From an uncultured Clostridia bacterium (GTDB lineage Bacteria; Bacillota; Clostridia; Oscillospirales; CAG-272): a stretch of DNA of 6,223 bases. Shown piece by piece: positions 6,058 to 6,223 of the stretch. Location: the NCBI GenBank assembly GCA_937893945.1, contig CALCTA010000080.1:1-6223 (forward strand), read 5' to 3'. Both the position numbers and the translations under genes were made by a program. The notes under the pieces were generated by a model. The model had not been told where the DNA came from and did no database searches. It worked only from the letters and a program-made list of their open reading frames with translations. Numbering within the stretch: position 1 is the first letter of the stretch; the number at the start of each line of letters is the position of its first letter.

Positions 6058-6081
6058 GCTACTTTCTTGAAAGAAAGTAGC
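6058..6081. repeat. Perfect 24-bp palindrome downstream of the oxidoreductase gene
   Basis: GCTACTTTCTT (6058-6068), a GA spacer, and its exact complement AAGAAAGTAGC (6071-6081). No T-run follows, so it is not a standard terminator. It lies 45 bp after the stop codon and probably belongs to the repeat tract that extends to the window end. Confidence 0.7.
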
Positions 6082-6101
6082 GCAAAGAACTTTAATGAAG
6101 G

Positions 6102-6154
6102 AAAAGCTTGAGTAAGAACTCTGCCTCGTGCAAAGTTTTTGCTCAAGCTTTTTT
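6102..6154 (+). terminator. Terminator-like hairpin ending the ddh operon
   Basis: AAAAGCTTGAG (6102-6112) pairs exactly with CTCAAGCTTTT (6142-6152). The stem extends inward to AAGAACT/AGTTTTT with two G-U pairs, about 19 bp in all, around a 13-nt loop. It runs into six T's (6149-6154). It lies ~90 bp after the stop and overlaps a direct repeat, so it may be a repeat that also terminates transcription. Confidence 0.6.
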
Positions 6155-6192
6155 AAACAGCCCACGTGTAAAGTTTTTGCTCAAGCTTTTTT
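6127..6192. repeat. Two 28-bp near-identical direct repeats, 38 bp apart start to start
   Basis: Copies at 6127-6154 and 6165-6192 share the core AAAGTTTTTGCTCAAGC followed by six T's and differ at one of 28 positions (C6131 versus T6169). Copy 2 continues into CAAGCTTTTT-TC-AAAAAGCTTG (6182-6203), a 10-bp inverted repeat. CTCTGCC (6119-6125) is also inverted as GGCAGAG (6215-6221). The tract reaches the window edge, so the element is probably incomplete. Confidence 0.75.
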
Positions 6193-6223
6193 CAAAAAGC
6201 TTGCGGTTTCCAAAGGCAGAGCC

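Noticed and set aside
1..6223. CRISPR arrays, tRNA, rRNA or complete insertion sequences
   Set aside because: No regularly spaced repeats with unique spacers, no cloverleaf with CCA-type ends, and no transposase motif were found on either strand.

Overview
The window looks like a low-to-moderate-GC Clostridia (Firmicutes) chromosome, most likely an uncultured Oscillospirales/Ruminococcaceae-type gut bacterium. That placement is inferred from the purine-rich AGGAGG-type ribosome binding sites, extended -10 promoters, a meso-diaminopimelate dehydrogenase gene and REP-like palindromes; no marker gene fixes the taxon.

Layout. 1-103 is the downstream flank of a leftward unit, with a weak hairpin and perhaps the last codons of a gene entering from the left. 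104-1656 (minus strand) is a compact two-gene, AT-rich unit. It encodes a 348-aa protein with an HsdR_N-like PD-(D/E)XK nuclease fold and a separate conserved-looking C-terminal domain, followed 17 bp later by a 162-aa four-cysteine protein of unknown function. 1657-1848 is a divergent promoter region. 1849-2373 (plus) encodes a small two-helix membrane protein with its own extended -10 promoter. 2472-3545 (plus) encodes a 357-aa protein that joins an uncharacterised N-terminal domain to a uridine-kinase-like P-loop kinase, and ends at a strong intrinsic terminator. 3592-3627 is a perfect palindromic element. 3763-4755 and 4783-6012 (plus) form an apparent operon: ddh (meso-diaminopimelate D-dehydrogenase) and a Gfo/Idh/MocA-family oxidoreductase that lacks the usual EKP motif. 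6013-6223 carries a palindrome, a terminator-like hairpin and direct repeats that run to the window edge.

How the genes relate. ddh makes meso-diaminopimelate in one step from tetrahydrodipicolinate, for lysine and peptidoglycan. The oxidoreductase is probably co-transcribed with it, but nothing in the sequence ties it to the same pathway. The nuclease/Cys4 pair differs in base composition from the ddh side: hand counts give 18 G+C in 60 at 1141-1200 and 33 in 60 at 4261-4320. It has its own promoter and looks like an acquired accessory, possibly defensive, cassette. It is the best candidate here for an undescribed system, but its function is inferred only from the nuclease-like motif and the context.
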